Assembly (NCBI GenBank): GCA_003222135.1
Contig: QHUM01000037.1
Coordinates: forward strand, 1 to 64,000
DNA: 64,000 nucleotides
From: Gemmatimonadota bacterium
Lineage (GTDB): Bacteria; Gemmatimonadota; Gemmatimonadetes; Gemmatimonadales; GWC2-71-9
Direction: 5' to 3'
Below the pieces are notes generated by a model. That model worked only from the letters and a program-made list of their open reading frames with translations. It had not been told where the DNA came from and ran no database searches. A program made the translations under genes and the position numbers. Position 1 is the stretch's first letter. Each line of letters starts with the position of its first letter. This document shows, one piece after another, positions 8,057 through 16,822 of this stretch.

Positions 8057-8848
8057 TCAAAAGGCGCGCTTCAGAGCGTAGATCGCGACGGGGATGCTGA
8101 GCAAGGTCGCCCAGAACCTGACGTTGTCGTACGCGTGACCCGGCACACCCGGCACGACGAAGCGGTCGCCCGCGCGCAGATTCATCGCGTCGAACGTGCG
8201 GCCCTCGGTGAACGCGAGGCGCAGCTCGTTCCCCTGCAGGATGCGCGTGCCGGCCCGCTCGATGCGCACCTTGTCGAGCTTCGCATCCTGGGTCGGGCCC
8301 CCGGCGGCCGTGAGCGCATCGGAGAGTGCCGCATCGCTGGCGACGAAGTAGAAGCCCGGCTTGGCGACCGCACCGGCCACCGAGACGCGGACCAGCGCCT
8401 TGGCGTGCACCACCGGGTCCTTCACGAAGCGGGCGATCTCTTGCGTGAGATACGGTTGCAGCTCCGCCCGGAGCACGCCGCGCAGCGAGATCGAGCCGAG
8501 CACCGGCAACACCAGTTCGTGACCCGCCCCGACGGTGAACGTGTCGGAGAGTTGTCGCTCGATCGTGCGCGGTTGCTGCACCGGCACAGGCCGGTCGGGG
8601 TGCTGCGACTCGCCCTCGACGGTGAGCACGATGCGATCGCCCTGCTGGAAGTCCCCATCGGTGAGCCGCGCGTGGATGGCGGCGGCGAAGCGAGACGAAT
8701 CGCGTTGCGCGAGACCTTGCAGCGCCACGCGCGTCGCCTGTAAGGCGGCCCCCGAGTCGGCGGCTTGCTGCGCGCCCCCGGGTCGCGGCAGCGCCAGACA
8801 GCACAGGCCGAGGGCCAACGTCGCGGGCACAATTCTCAAGTGAGTCAT
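8057..8848 (-). CDS. SLBB-domain polysaccharide export protein, Wza-related
   Basis: The 263-residue protein has a signal peptide ending near GGAQQA (residues 24-29). A poly-export-like domain follows (about 65-150, with DGDFQQGDRIVL and FTVGAGHELVLPVLGSISLRG). An SLBB domain covers about 155-215 (VSVAGAVAKPGFYFV, LSDALTAAGG), and a C-terminal hydrophobic helix lies near 243-258. There is no clear lipobox, so anchoring may be by that helix. The start is four bases after the glmS stop and its GGAG site overlaps that stop. Likely part of the outer-membrane or periplasmic export channel working with Wzm/Wzt and the Wzc-like kinase. Confidence 0.85.
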   Translation of the reverse strand: MTHLRIVPATLALGLCCLALPRPGGAQQAADSGAALQATRVALQGLAQRDSSRFAAAIHARLTDGDFQQGDRIVLTVEGESQHPDRPVPVQQPRTIERQLSDTFTVGAGHELVLPVLGSISLRGVLRAELQPYLTQEIARFVKDPVVHAKALVRVSVAGAVAKPGFYFVASDAALSDALTAAGGPTQDAKLDKVRIERAGTRILQGNELRLAFTEGRTFDAMNLRAGDRFVVPGVPGHAYDNVRFWATLLSIPVAIYALKRAF

Positions 8849-8852
8849 GGTG

Positions 8853-10679
8853 TTACTCCACCGTCACGCTCTTTGCGAGGTTACGTGGCCGATCCACATC
8901 GCACCCTCGCAATACCGCGATGTGGTAGGCTAGGAGCTGCAGGGGAATCGTGGTGACGACCGGTGAGAGCAGGGACGGCGTCGCCGGGACGCGCAGCTGG
9001 TGGTCGACGAGCCCACCGAGGTCGCCGTTTCCCTGCGTCGTGACGGCGATGATGCGGCCGCCCCGTGCTTTCACCTCTTGCATGTTGGACAGCACCTTGG
9101 CATACACCTCGTCTTTCGGAGCCACAAACACCACGGGCATATCGCGATCGATGAGCGCGATGGGCCCGTGCTTCATCTCGGCCGCGGGATACCCCTCGGC
9201 GTGGATGTAGCTGATCTCCTTCAGCTTCAGGGCGCCTTCCAGCGCCACCGGAAAACTCACGCCCCGGCCCAGGTACAGAAAATTGCGTGCATCGGCGCAC
9301 GACTGAGCGAGCGCCTTCACCTCGGGCTCCAACTCGAGCGCGCGCGCCACCAGGTCGGGAAGCCCGGCCAGCGCACAGGCCACCGCCTGCCCCTGCTCCA
9401 GCGACAGTCCGCGGTGGCGCCCCACGTACAGGCCGAACAGGATCAGCGCGGCGATCTGTGCCGTGAACGCCTTGGTCGACGCGACGCCGACCTCGGGGCC
9501 CGCATGCAGATAGATGCCGCCATCCGCTTCCCGGGCGATCGTGCTCCCCACGACGTTCACGATGCCCACCACCGGCGACCCGAGGGCGCGGGCCGTGCGC
9601 GTCGCTTCCAGTGTGTCGGCGGTTTCACCCGACTGGGAGATGGCCATGATCAGCGTGCCGGGCACGTCGATGTGGCGGCGGTAGCGATATTCGGACGCGT
9701 ACTCGACGACCACCGGGATGCCCGCCAGCTCCTCGATGACGTGGCGTCCCACCAGGCCGGCGTGCCACGACGTCCCACACGCTACGATGACGACGCGGCG
9801 CAGCTGGCGGCAGGCGTCGGGCGCCAGGTTGAGCCCGTCGACCCGCGCCGTGCCGGTGGAGAACAGCACCCGCCCCCGCAAGGTGCTGCGGATCGTCTCG
9901 GGCTGCTCGCAGATCTCCTTGAGCATGAAGTGGGGGTAGCCACCCAGCTCGATCGCCTCGAGGTCCCAGTCGATGTCGTCGATCGAGCGCACCTGCACGT
10001 GCGACTCGTCGTCCAGCACGTGACACCCGGCCGGCGTGAGCACGGCGATGTCGCCGTCCTGGAGGTACATGACGGACCGCGTGTGCTCGAGGATGGCGGA
10101 CGCATCGGAGGCGACGAAATATTCGTCCTCCCCGATGCCCAGCAGCACCGGCGAGCCTCGCCGGGCCACCACGATCTTGCCAGGCTCGTCCGCGGTGATC
10201 ACGGCGAGGCCGTAGGTCCCGTCCACGCGGCGCAGCCCGGCCGCCACGCGCGCCTCCAGCGTGGCGCCGGGCGCGGTCTCGACCAGATGGGCGAGCACCT
10301 CGGTGTCGGTGTCGCTGGAAAACCGGTGGCCGTCGCGCTCGAGTGCCGCGCGGAGCGGGCCGGCATTCTCGACGATGCCGTTGTGCACCAGCGCGATGCG
10401 CCCGGTGCAATCGCTGTGGGGGTGCGCGTTGCGCTCGGTCGGCGCCCCATGCGTGGCCCAGCGCGTGTGGGCGATGCCGCTCGTGCCCTGCACCGGCTCG
10501 ACGGTGAGCCGGTCGCGCAGCCCTTCGACCCGCCCCGCCAGCTTGGTGACCACCACGCCCGCGCCATTTTGCAACGCCACCCCCGCGGAGTCATACCCGC
10601 GGTATTCGAGACGGCGCAGCCCTTCGAGTAAGATCGGCGCCGCTTGCCGCACGCCGACGTAGCCTACGATGCCACACAT
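8853..10679 (-). CDS. glmS: Glutamine-fructose-6-phosphate aminotransferase
   Basis: The 608-residue protein has the usual GlmS length. It starts MCGIVGYVG, with catalytic Cys2 of the glutaminase domain, followed by TRWATHG and NGIVEN motifs. Two SIS isomerase domains fill the second half (ISQSGETADT, ASTKAFTAQ, and a C-terminal PRNLAKSVTVE). It makes glucosamine-6-phosphate for UDP-GlcNAc, feeding peptidoglycan and amino-sugar polysaccharide. The start is three bases after the zinc-ribbon gene stop (TGA GCT ATG), and the SLBB gene follows four bases after its stop, so precursor supply and export are co-transcribed. No glmS ribozyme-like leader is visible. Confidence 0.97.
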   Translation of the reverse strand: MCGIVGYVGVRQAAPILLEGLRRLEYRGYDSAGVALQNGAGVVVTKLAGRVEGLRDRLTVEPVQGTSGIAHTRWATHGAPTERNAHPHSDCTGRIALVHNGIVENAGPLRAALERDGHRFSSDTDTEVLAHLVETAPGATLEARVAAGLRRVDGTYGLAVITADEPGKIVVARRGSPVLLGIGEDEYFVASDASAILEHTRSVMYLQDGDIAVLTPAGCHVLDDESHVQVRSIDDIDWDLEAIELGGYPHFMLKEICEQPETIRSTLRGRVLFSTGTARVDGLNLAPDACRQLRRVVIVACGTSWHAGLVGRHVIEELAGIPVVVEYASEYRYRRHIDVPGTLIMAISQSGETADTLEATRTARALGSPVVGIVNVVGSTIAREADGGIYLHAGPEVGVASTKAFTAQIAALILFGLYVGRHRGLSLEQGQAVACALAGLPDLVARALELEPEVKALAQSCADARNFLYLGRGVSFPVALEGALKLKEISYIHAEGYPAAEMKHGPIALIDRDMPVVFVAPKDEVYAKVLSNMQEVKARGGRIIAVTTQGNGDLGGLVDHQLRVPATPSLLSPVVTTIPLQLLAYHIAVLRGCDVDRPRNLAKSVTVE

Positions 10680-10682
10680 AGC

Positions 10683-10910
10683 TCACCCCTCTCGGGGCGT
10701 CGAGTTGCGCGTCCGCGGTACACGCCGCGTGGACCCGGCCACGCCGAACCGCGCCAGCTGCGACAGCCGCCGCGGCACCGATTCCGCCATCTCGCCCTGG
10801 GGGAGCGCCACGCCGCAGCGTTCACAGAGCAGGTCGCTCCGCGCCGCGCCGCTCGGCGTGGCGCCCTCACTCGCGGGCGACCCGCACTCTGCGCAAACGT
10901 GACACCGCAC
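10683..10910 (-). CDS. Small zinc-ribbon protein upstream of glmS
   Basis: A GTG at 10910 with GAAGGGAG upstream opens a 75-residue protein. Two CxxC pairs, CAEC (residues 6-9) and CERC (29-32), suggest a structural zinc site; the rest is basic and low in hydrophobics. I do not recognise a family. It stops three bases before glmS, which suggests translational coupling. It may be a regulator or a small RNA/DNA-binding protein. The good ribosome binding site and operon position argue for a real gene, although the tail (TRRVPRTRNSTPREG) looks unconstrained. Confidence 0.55.
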   Translation of the reverse strand: MRCHVCAECGSPASEGATPSGAARSDLLCERCGVALPQGEMAESVPRRLSQLARFGVAGSTRRVPRTRNSTPREG

Positions 10911-11285
10911 GACCGGAACTCCCTTCCGACGATGGTTCTGCCGTCGCTCCGGCCTATATCAAGTTTGAGGCCGACACCCGAGCGGACCGCCTCGCGCGGT
11001 CGCCCTATCCGGTACGTCCCAACGAGTTCCGCGCTGGCGTTGCGGCCCGCGCCAACCCACGGCTCGTGCAGCCGCATGCGCCAATCGCGGCACTTGAGCC
11101 ACAACAATGTGGGTCGGATGAGCGACGCCGGGGCGGCGGCAAACGGCGGAGCCCCGTGTAACCGCCTGTCGGATAACAGACTGGCCCGCGCGCCCGCGGC
11201 GCACGCGTAATGCACGGACTGCACAAGCCGTCCGCAGCGGCTCGGCGGCAACGCACACAACCGCTTCCCCAATGCTGGAGGGTAC
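10911..11285. other. Divergent intergenic region with a small GC hairpin
   Basis: About 375 bases lie between the glmS operon (-) and a response regulator gene (+). An inverted repeat CGGGGC/GCCCCG (11129-11134 and 11151-11156) surrounds GGCGGCAAACGGCGGA. I could not match the region to a known riboswitch and saw no tRNA. It presumably holds promoters for both directions. Confidence 0.4.
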
Positions 11286-12224
11286 GTGACCCATCGAGTG
11301 ACGTCCCAGCGCGCGCCCGTCGTGCTGTTTGCCAGTGCGCACGAGTGGTCGTTCCGCGCCATTGAGTCCGTCCTGGCACCCTCGGGATACGTGGTGGTGC
11401 GCGCGCATACCGGCCAGGACGCGCTCAAGCGCGCACACGAGACGCCGCCGGATGTCGTCATCATCGACGCGGACCTCACCCGACCGGACGGGTTGAGCGT
11501 GTGCCACGTGTTGCGCACCTCACCAACGATCACGCGCGGTACCCCCATTCTCCTCGTCACGCCCGGCCCCACGCCGCGGCAACAACGGATTCAGGCGATC
11601 CGGGCCGGCGCATCGGAGTGCCTCAGCCTCCCGATCGACGCGGAAGAGTTTGCCCTGAGACTCGAAGCCATGGTCGCGGCCAAACGCGACGCCGACCACG
11701 CCCGGGACCTAGGCCTGGTGGACCAGGCGACGGGGCTCTACAACGCGCGCGGTTTCGCGCGCCGGGCCCTGGAACTGGGATCGTATGCGTACCGCCGCAG
11801 CGCGGCCCTCGCGTGCGTGGTGTTCTCACTCGACGCCGACCCGGGCGCCCGAGCCGCGGACCCGGCCGTCGTGGAGCACGTCGCCAGGGTGTTCGGCGCG
11901 ACGCAGCGCGCTTCCGACGCGGCTGCGCGCCTGGGGCCCATGCAGCTCGCGATCGTCGCGCCCGACACCGACGGTGCGGGAGCCGTCCGACTCGCCGAGC
12001 GCCTCGCGCTGGCCGTCGAGCACGCGACCACGGCGCGCCACCTCCCCGACCAGGCCGTCCGACTCCGCGCCGGTTACGACGCAGTATCCAATTTCCGTGA
12101 GGCTGCGCTCGACCCCGCCGGGCTGCTCCAGCGCGCCACCAGCGCGCTCGAGGCGTCTGCGGCCCATCCCGCGGGAAATTGGATTCGCTCGTTCCAGCCG
12201 CCCCGCGCCAGCGTCCCCTCCTAG
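11286..12224 (+). CDS. Response regulator with degenerate GGDEF-like domain
   Basis: This is a 312-residue protein from a GTG with GGAGGG close upstream. Residues 13-130 form a receiver domain with phospho-acceptor Asp in VVIIDADL (about residue 62) and a conserved T/GA...LS...D tail. A helix links to a GGDEF-like domain (about 143-300) that begins DQATGLYNARGF, as in diguanylate cyclases. At the place of GGDEF the sequence reads RLGPMQL, and other catalytic residues are missing, so cyclase activity is unlikely. It faces the Wzc-like gene tail to tail and may regulate the polysaccharide genes by phosphorylation or nucleotide binding. Confidence 0.8.
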   Translation: MTHRVTSQRAPVVLFASAHEWSFRAIESVLAPSGYVVVRAHTGQDALKRAHETPPDVVIIDADLTRPDGLSVCHVLRTSPTITRGTPILLVTPGPTPRQQRIQAIRAGASECLSLPIDAEEFALRLEAMVAAKRDADHARDLGLVDQATGLYNARGFARRALELGSYAYRRSAALACVVFSLDADPGARAADPAVVEHVARVFGATQRASDAAARLGPMQLAIVAPDTDGAGAVRLAERLALAVEHATTARHLPDQAVRLRAGYDAVSNFREAALDPAGLLQRATSALEASAAHPAGNWIRSFQPPRASVPS

Positions 12225-12240
12225 CGCCCGGCGGCGCGCT

Positions 12241-14754
12241 TCACTGCGCCGCCGTGAGGATGCGCTTGCGCTGACCCGCCGACTCTTCCTCCCGCAGCTC
12301 GTAGCCCTCCGGGAAATACGAGTAACAGCGGTAGGCGCCGTCCTGCCGGATATCGTTCAGCACCGCCCCCAGCAGCCGAATCGGCAGGCGGTCCAGCGCG
12401 TCGAGCTTCGTGGCGGCAAGCTCACGATCGGTGACCCCCGAGCGCAGCACCAACAGCAGATTGCCCGTCAGGGTCCCCAGGATGTAGGGGTCGACACCGA
12501 CCGACAGCGGCGGGCTGTCGACCAGGATCACCTCAAAGCGCGGCCGGAGACTGGCGAACAGCCGCGCCATCTCCCCGGAGCCCAGGAGCTCGGGGCCCAA
12601 CGGCGTGCGCGGGCCGCACCCGATGAACGAGAGGCGCGGGTAGGGAGTCGTCTGCAGGATCGCGTCGAGCGGCGTGCCCTCGGTGAGCCCATTGGTGAGG
12701 CCCGGGACGCGGGCCGCGTTCAGCACGCGGTGCAGCTGGCCGCGGCGGATATCGCCGTCGATGAGCAGGGTGCGGTGGCCCGCGTCGGCGAACGCCAGTG
12801 CGATATTCGCCGCGACGAACGACTTCCCCTCCCCGCTGCCCGGACTGGTGATGGTGACGAGCAGCGGCCCGGCCGTGCCGTATGCGTGAACCAGGCTGAG
12901 GCGGATCCCGCGCAACGCCTCGATGACCGGCCCGGCCGCCCCCGCTCCCCCACCGTTGAGTCCCCGCGCTCCCTTACCGTTCGCCGCGTTCAGGTGCGGC
13001 ACGGCCCCGAGGATCGGGAGCCCCATCTCCTGTGTCACATGCGCCGGGTCACGCAGCTTGGGATCAACCCGATCGCGCAGCACGGCCGCCAGCACGCCCG
13101 CGCCGAGGCTCCCGACGACGGACAGCAGGAGCAGGAACGGCGCCGCGTCCATGAACGGCTGCCGCGGCTCCACTGCGGCATCGAGAATCCGGACGTCGGG
13201 GATGCTGCTCGCTTCCGCCAGGCGCGCCTCCTCGGACCGCTGTTGGATGTTGGCGAACAGCTGCTCGGCATCCACCACATCCCGCTGGAGCCGCAGCTCG
13301 TCGATGGCCAGCGAGGGGAGTTGGCGGAGGTCCGCGGATGCCCATTCCACCTGACGCACCAGTTCCGCCTCCCGCCGGCGCAGTTCCCCGAGCAGTTGGC
13401 GCGTGAGCGCGGGAATCGTCTGCCGCTCCAGCGTGCCGATTTCCCCGGCGACGCGTCGCACCTCCGGATTGGTTTCGGTATAGCGGTAGCGCAGCGCCCG
13501 GAGGTCGGCGCGCTTCCCCACCAGCTCCTTGAGGGCGTCCGTCAGCTCGGAAGAGCGCTCCACCGACCCCACGAGCTCCAGCGCGTCCACCGCCAGCCCG
13601 GAGTCCGCGGTCTGCGCCAACACGCGCTCGATGGCCGCCCGGTCGCGCTTGAGCTGCTCCAGCGCCACCCGGGTGTCCAGGAAGTTTGCGAACACCGGGT
13701 CGCGGCTCTGTCCGACCAGGTCGCTTACGGGAGGCCGCCGCTGCGGAGGCGTATTCGCCCCCGGGGCGAGCGCCTCGGGCGGAATGATCGCGCTCCCCGG
13801 CAACACCGTGGCCGTTCGGATCTGGAAGCTTCGCAGCGCGCTTTCGGCGCTGCGCAGATTCGCCTGGGCGTGCTCGAGCTGCGTCGCGAGGATCTTCGTC
13901 AGCTCGCTGAGCCGCTTGCCCTTGAGATCGGTGGCGACGTCGACAAAGCGCGTCGCGACCGCGTTCACCGTGGCGGCGATGTACGCGGGGTCCGACCCGC
14001 GCAGCGAGATCTGCAGGAAATTGCCGTCGGGATCGAGCTCGACCTGCAGCCGCTGGGCGAGGTTCGTCGCGGCGTCATAGGGTGACGAGACCGAGAACCG
14101 GATGGTGCGGCGAGGCGTGAACGCGCTGGCCGGCGGGACCCACACGAATCCCACCGCCCCGCCGATCGAGTCCCCCGCGATGCCGTGTTGCACCTCCCCG
14201 CCCTGGGCCGTGAGAAGACGGAAGCGACGACCCGACGAGTCCACCTGCAGCCGATACTCTCCCGAGCGGAACTGGGGCTTGAGCTCGAGCGAGGCGAGCG
14301 CCGCCGAATCCTGCTCGCTGTCCCAGCCGAGATACAGGCGCATCCCGCGCGCTACACTGTCCAGCACGACGTAGGAGCGCGCCAGATTCACCCATCCACT
14401 GGCCCCGAGCAGCTGCCCGGAGTGGATCGGGCCCGGCGTAGCCTGATCCCGATCGGGGCGGTGCCCGCTCCCATCGATCCAAATGTTCGCCGTCGCGGCG
14501 TAGAACGGCAGGGACGGCACCACCAGCTTGGTGGCCACGACGCCGAGGGCCGTCCCGGCGAGGGTGACGATGATTACGAGCCGCTTCCACCGCTTGATGG
14601 ACCCGAAGTATCCGCGCCACTCCTCCTCCGGCGGCGTGTCGCCGGACGGCGGCAGCCGGTATCCGAGCGACGTGCCCCGCCCGCCCCGCGTCCTGCCGTG
14701 ACCCAACGGCACCGTGTCGCCCCCCTGGGGCCCTACTGGTAGATCGGTCGCCAT
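12241..14754 (-). CDS. wzc: Wzc-type polysaccharide tyrosine autokinase
   Basis: ATG 14754 gives 837 residues; a longer frame to 14823 exists but GGAGG lies 13 bases before this ATG. Domains: a Wzz region with a membrane segment near residues 60-85, a coiled-coil part with an SLRGSDPAYIAATVNAVA segment, a GNVR-like region with a second membrane helix before AVLRDRVDPKL, and a cytoplasmic BY-kinase domain with Walker A SPGSGEGKS (about 637-645), LLIDGDIRR and VILVDSPP. The C-terminus has only a few tyrosines (YRCYSYFPEGYEL) as phosphorylation sites. It is the co-polymerase/autokinase expected to control chain length and export with the SLBB protein. Confidence 0.92.
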   Translation of the reverse strand: MATDLPVGPQGGDTVPLGHGRTRGGRGTSLGYRLPPSGDTPPEEEWRGYFGSIKRWKRLVIIVTLAGTALGVVATKLVVPSLPFYAATANIWIDGSGHRPDRDQATPGPIHSGQLLGASGWVNLARSYVVLDSVARGMRLYLGWDSEQDSAALASLELKPQFRSGEYRLQVDSSGRRFRLLTAQGGEVQHGIAGDSIGGAVGFVWVPPASAFTPRRTIRFSVSSPYDAATNLAQRLQVELDPDGNFLQISLRGSDPAYIAATVNAVATRFVDVATDLKGKRLSELTKILATQLEHAQANLRSAESALRSFQIRTATVLPGSAIIPPEALAPGANTPPQRRPPVSDLVGQSRDPVFANFLDTRVALEQLKRDRAAIERVLAQTADSGLAVDALELVGSVERSSELTDALKELVGKRADLRALRYRYTETNPEVRRVAGEIGTLERQTIPALTRQLLGELRRREAELVRQVEWASADLRQLPSLAIDELRLQRDVVDAEQLFANIQQRSEEARLAEASSIPDVRILDAAVEPRQPFMDAAPFLLLLSVVGSLGAGVLAAVLRDRVDPKLRDPAHVTQEMGLPILGAVPHLNAANGKGARGLNGGGAGAAGPVIEALRGIRLSLVHAYGTAGPLLVTITSPGSGEGKSFVAANIALAFADAGHRTLLIDGDIRRGQLHRVLNAARVPGLTNGLTEGTPLDAILQTTPYPRLSFIGCGPRTPLGPELLGSGEMARLFASLRPRFEVILVDSPPLSVGVDPYILGTLTGNLLLVLRSGVTDRELAATKLDALDRLPIRLLGAVLNDIRQDGAYRCYSYFPEGYELREEESAGQRKRILTAAQ

Positions 14755-15146
14755 CGCGGTCTCACGGCCTCCCTCGGGTGCCTGCGCCGCCGGCAGCGAA
14801 CGGGACCAGGCGTGCCGGCGCACCGCGCCACCGCAAGGCTAGTACCGCGAGCGCCCGTCACTCGCGCGACGCCACTGTCTGGGCGGCGGCCGCGCCACCG
14901 CGCGCCTCGTCCGCCCGTGGCAGGGCGGGCGTTGCGGCGGCCGGCAGCAACAGTGTGGCAGATCGCTGACAGCGCCGCTTGACAGGAGGGCCAAATGAGG
15001 CGTATTTGGGCCCTTACAACCCGCGTTGCGGGGTCGGCGCCTCGGCCCGAACCCTGCATCTGGCCGGGCGCCGTGCGGCGCTTCGCCAGCGGGTGAGGTG
15101 CCCCCGGCGCACCTCCACGTGAAAGCACGGGGCCAGAGGTCGAATC
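14755..15146. other. Divergent promoter region between wzc and the sigma54 regulator
   Basis: About 390 bases contain no gene I can support. The region serves the wzc-like gene (-) and the NtrC-type gene (+). One sigma70-like promoter is listed separately. Confidence 0.5.
14979..15008 (+). promoter_or_regulatory. Possible sigma70-type promoter of the sigma54 regulator
   Basis: A perfect TTGACA (14979-14984) is followed after 18 bases by TATTTG (15003-15008). The -10 match is modest. It would give a leader of about 130 bases before the ATG at 15147. Confidence 0.3.
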
Positions 15147-16724
15147 ATGAGCAGTCCGTCCATCCCGACAGCGGTTTCAGTCCCGCCCCCGCCACCGGCC
15201 CCGCACGGGCCCGAGGCTCCCCCCCTCCAAGACGACGTCACTCGCCTGCTCCCCATCAGCACCGCGTCACGCGCCAGCGTGCGGATTCTGATCGTGGACG
15301 ACGAGCGTACGCTGCGGGAGAGCTGCGCAACCTTGTTGCGCAGCCAGGGTTACACGGTGGCCGTGAGCGGTCGCGGGGATGAGGCGCTGCAGACCCTCAA
15401 GAGCTCGCCCTTCGACATCGTGTTGATCGATCTGTACATGTCGCAGGTGCTCGGGCTGGCCCTGCTGCGGGCCGCGCTGGACGTACGCCCCGACATACTC
15501 GTCGTGATGATGACGGGCAAACCGAGCATCGACTCGTCGATCGAGGTGCTGCGGGCGGGGGCCTGGGACTACCTCCCCAAACCATTCTCCGCCACGCACC
15601 TGCAAGTCCTGGTGGGGCGTGCCGCCCACACTGTGCTGGTGGCGCGGGAAACGCGCGCGTTGCAGGGGCGGCTCGAGCAGGAACACGGCAACAGTGAGAA
15701 GGTGGCGGTCCTAGGGACATCGCCCACGTTCCGCCGGGCGATCGCCCTCGCGCGGCGGGTCGCGCCAACGGACGCCTCGGTGTTCATCACCGGCGAGAGC
15801 GGCTCCGGCAAAGAGCTCATCGCCCAGTTCATCCATCATCACAGTCGCCGCAGCAGTCGTCCGCTCGTGGCGATCAATTGCGCCGCGTTGCCGGAGACGC
15901 TACTCGAATCGGAGATGTTCGGTCACTGTAAGGGTGCCTTTACGGGCGCGGTGCGGGACAAGCCGGGCCTGCTGGAGATGGCCAACGGCGGCACCTTGTT
16001 CCTCGACGAGCTGATCGAGATGTCCAAGCCGATTCAGGCGAAGCTGCTGCGCGTCATTCAGGACGGCGTGGTGCGCCGCGTCGGCAGCGAGACCACCGAC
16101 GCCATCGTGAACGTGCGCTTCATCGCCGCCACCAATCAGGTCCCGGAGGACGCCGTCAAGTCCACCGCGCTGCGGGAGGACCTGTATTACCGGCTGCGCG
16201 TGGTGCCGATTCACGTGCCTGCGCTGCGCGAGCGGCCCGACGACATCCCGTTGCTGGCGACGCACTTCCTCGCCTACTACTGGAACCGTCACCGCAGCGG
16301 GATGCCGGCCCTGCCGAAGCTCACCGAGGCGGCGTTGACCGCGCTGCGCGCGCACTCGTGGCCGGGGAACGTGCGCGAGTTGCAGAACGTGATCGAGCAC
16401 GCCGTCGTGCTGCTGGAGCCGAGCGCGGACGTCCGGCCCGAAGACATCCCGTTCATCACCGGCAATGGCCAGCGCGCAGCGCCGGCGGCGGCGCCGGGCG
16501 CGCTCATCGGCAGCCCGACTGGCGAGAAGTACTACGCGTCGCGCGACCGGATGCTGGCAGAATTCGACCGCCAGTATCTGATCAGACTGGTGCAGCTCGC
16601 GGGGGGCAACATGTCCAAGGCGGCCCGGCTGGCGGGCATCGACCGGACGACACTGTACCGTCTAATGGAGCGTCAGGGGATGCAACGCGACCCCGAAGGG
16701 CTCGCGCTGACGGAGGACACGTAG
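15147..16724 (+). CDS. Sigma54-dependent response regulator, NtrC family
   Basis: The 525-residue protein has a proline-rich N-terminal 40 residues, then a receiver domain with Asp95 in IVLIDLYMS and Lys145 in YLPKPF. A AAA+ domain carries Walker A GESGSGKE (216-223) and the sigma54-contact motif GAFTGA (263-268), and the C-terminus has a Fis-type helix-turn-helix (GGNMSKAARLAGIDRTTLYRLM). It would activate RNA polymerase-sigma54 at enhancer-dependent promoters. The histidine kinase gene begins 98 bases downstream and is the obvious partner. Possible target promoters are listed separately. Confidence 0.96.
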   Translation: MSSPSIPTAVSVPPPPPAPHGPEAPPLQDDVTRLLPISTASRASVRILIVDDERTLRESCATLLRSQGYTVAVSGRGDEALQTLKSSPFDIVLIDLYMSQVLGLALLRAALDVRPDILVVMMTGKPSIDSSIEVLRAGAWDYLPKPFSATHLQVLVGRAAHTVLVARETRALQGRLEQEHGNSEKVAVLGTSPTFRRAIALARRVAPTDASVFITGESGSGKELIAQFIHHHSRRSSRPLVAINCAALPETLLESEMFGHCKGAFTGAVRDKPGLLEMANGGTLFLDELIEMSKPIQAKLLRVIQDGVVRRVGSETTDAIVNVRFIAATNQVPEDAVKSTALREDLYYRLRVVPIHVPALRERPDDIPLLATHFLAYYWNRHRSGMPALPKLTEAALTALRAHSWPGNVRELQNVIEHAVVLLEPSADVRPEDIPFITGNGQRAAPAAAPGALIGSPTGEKYYASRDRMLAEFDRQYLIRLVQLAGGNMSKAARLAGIDRTTLYRLMERQGMQRDPEGLALTEDT

Positions 16725-16822
16725 CGTCGCACGCGAGCGGCTATGCGACGACACAAGTTGGCACATGTTGCACACTAGAGAGGCTGGCGGACACGAAAGC
16801 ACCGAGGGGAGAGCGATACAGC

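Noticed and set aside
9000..10631. A 543-codon plus-strand frame opposite glmS
   Set aside because: glmS is unmistakable on the minus strand, and the opposite frame shows only antisense codon composition.
11129..11156. Possible riboswitch-like GGCAAAC within a GC hairpin upstream of the GGDEF-like regulator
   Set aside because: It does not fit the c-di-GMP-I or any other riboswitch core I know, and the stem is only six pairs.
16757..16770. TGGCAC...TTGC before the histidine kinase, looking like a sigma54 promoter
   Set aside because: The spacing between the two elements is two bases too short for sigma54.
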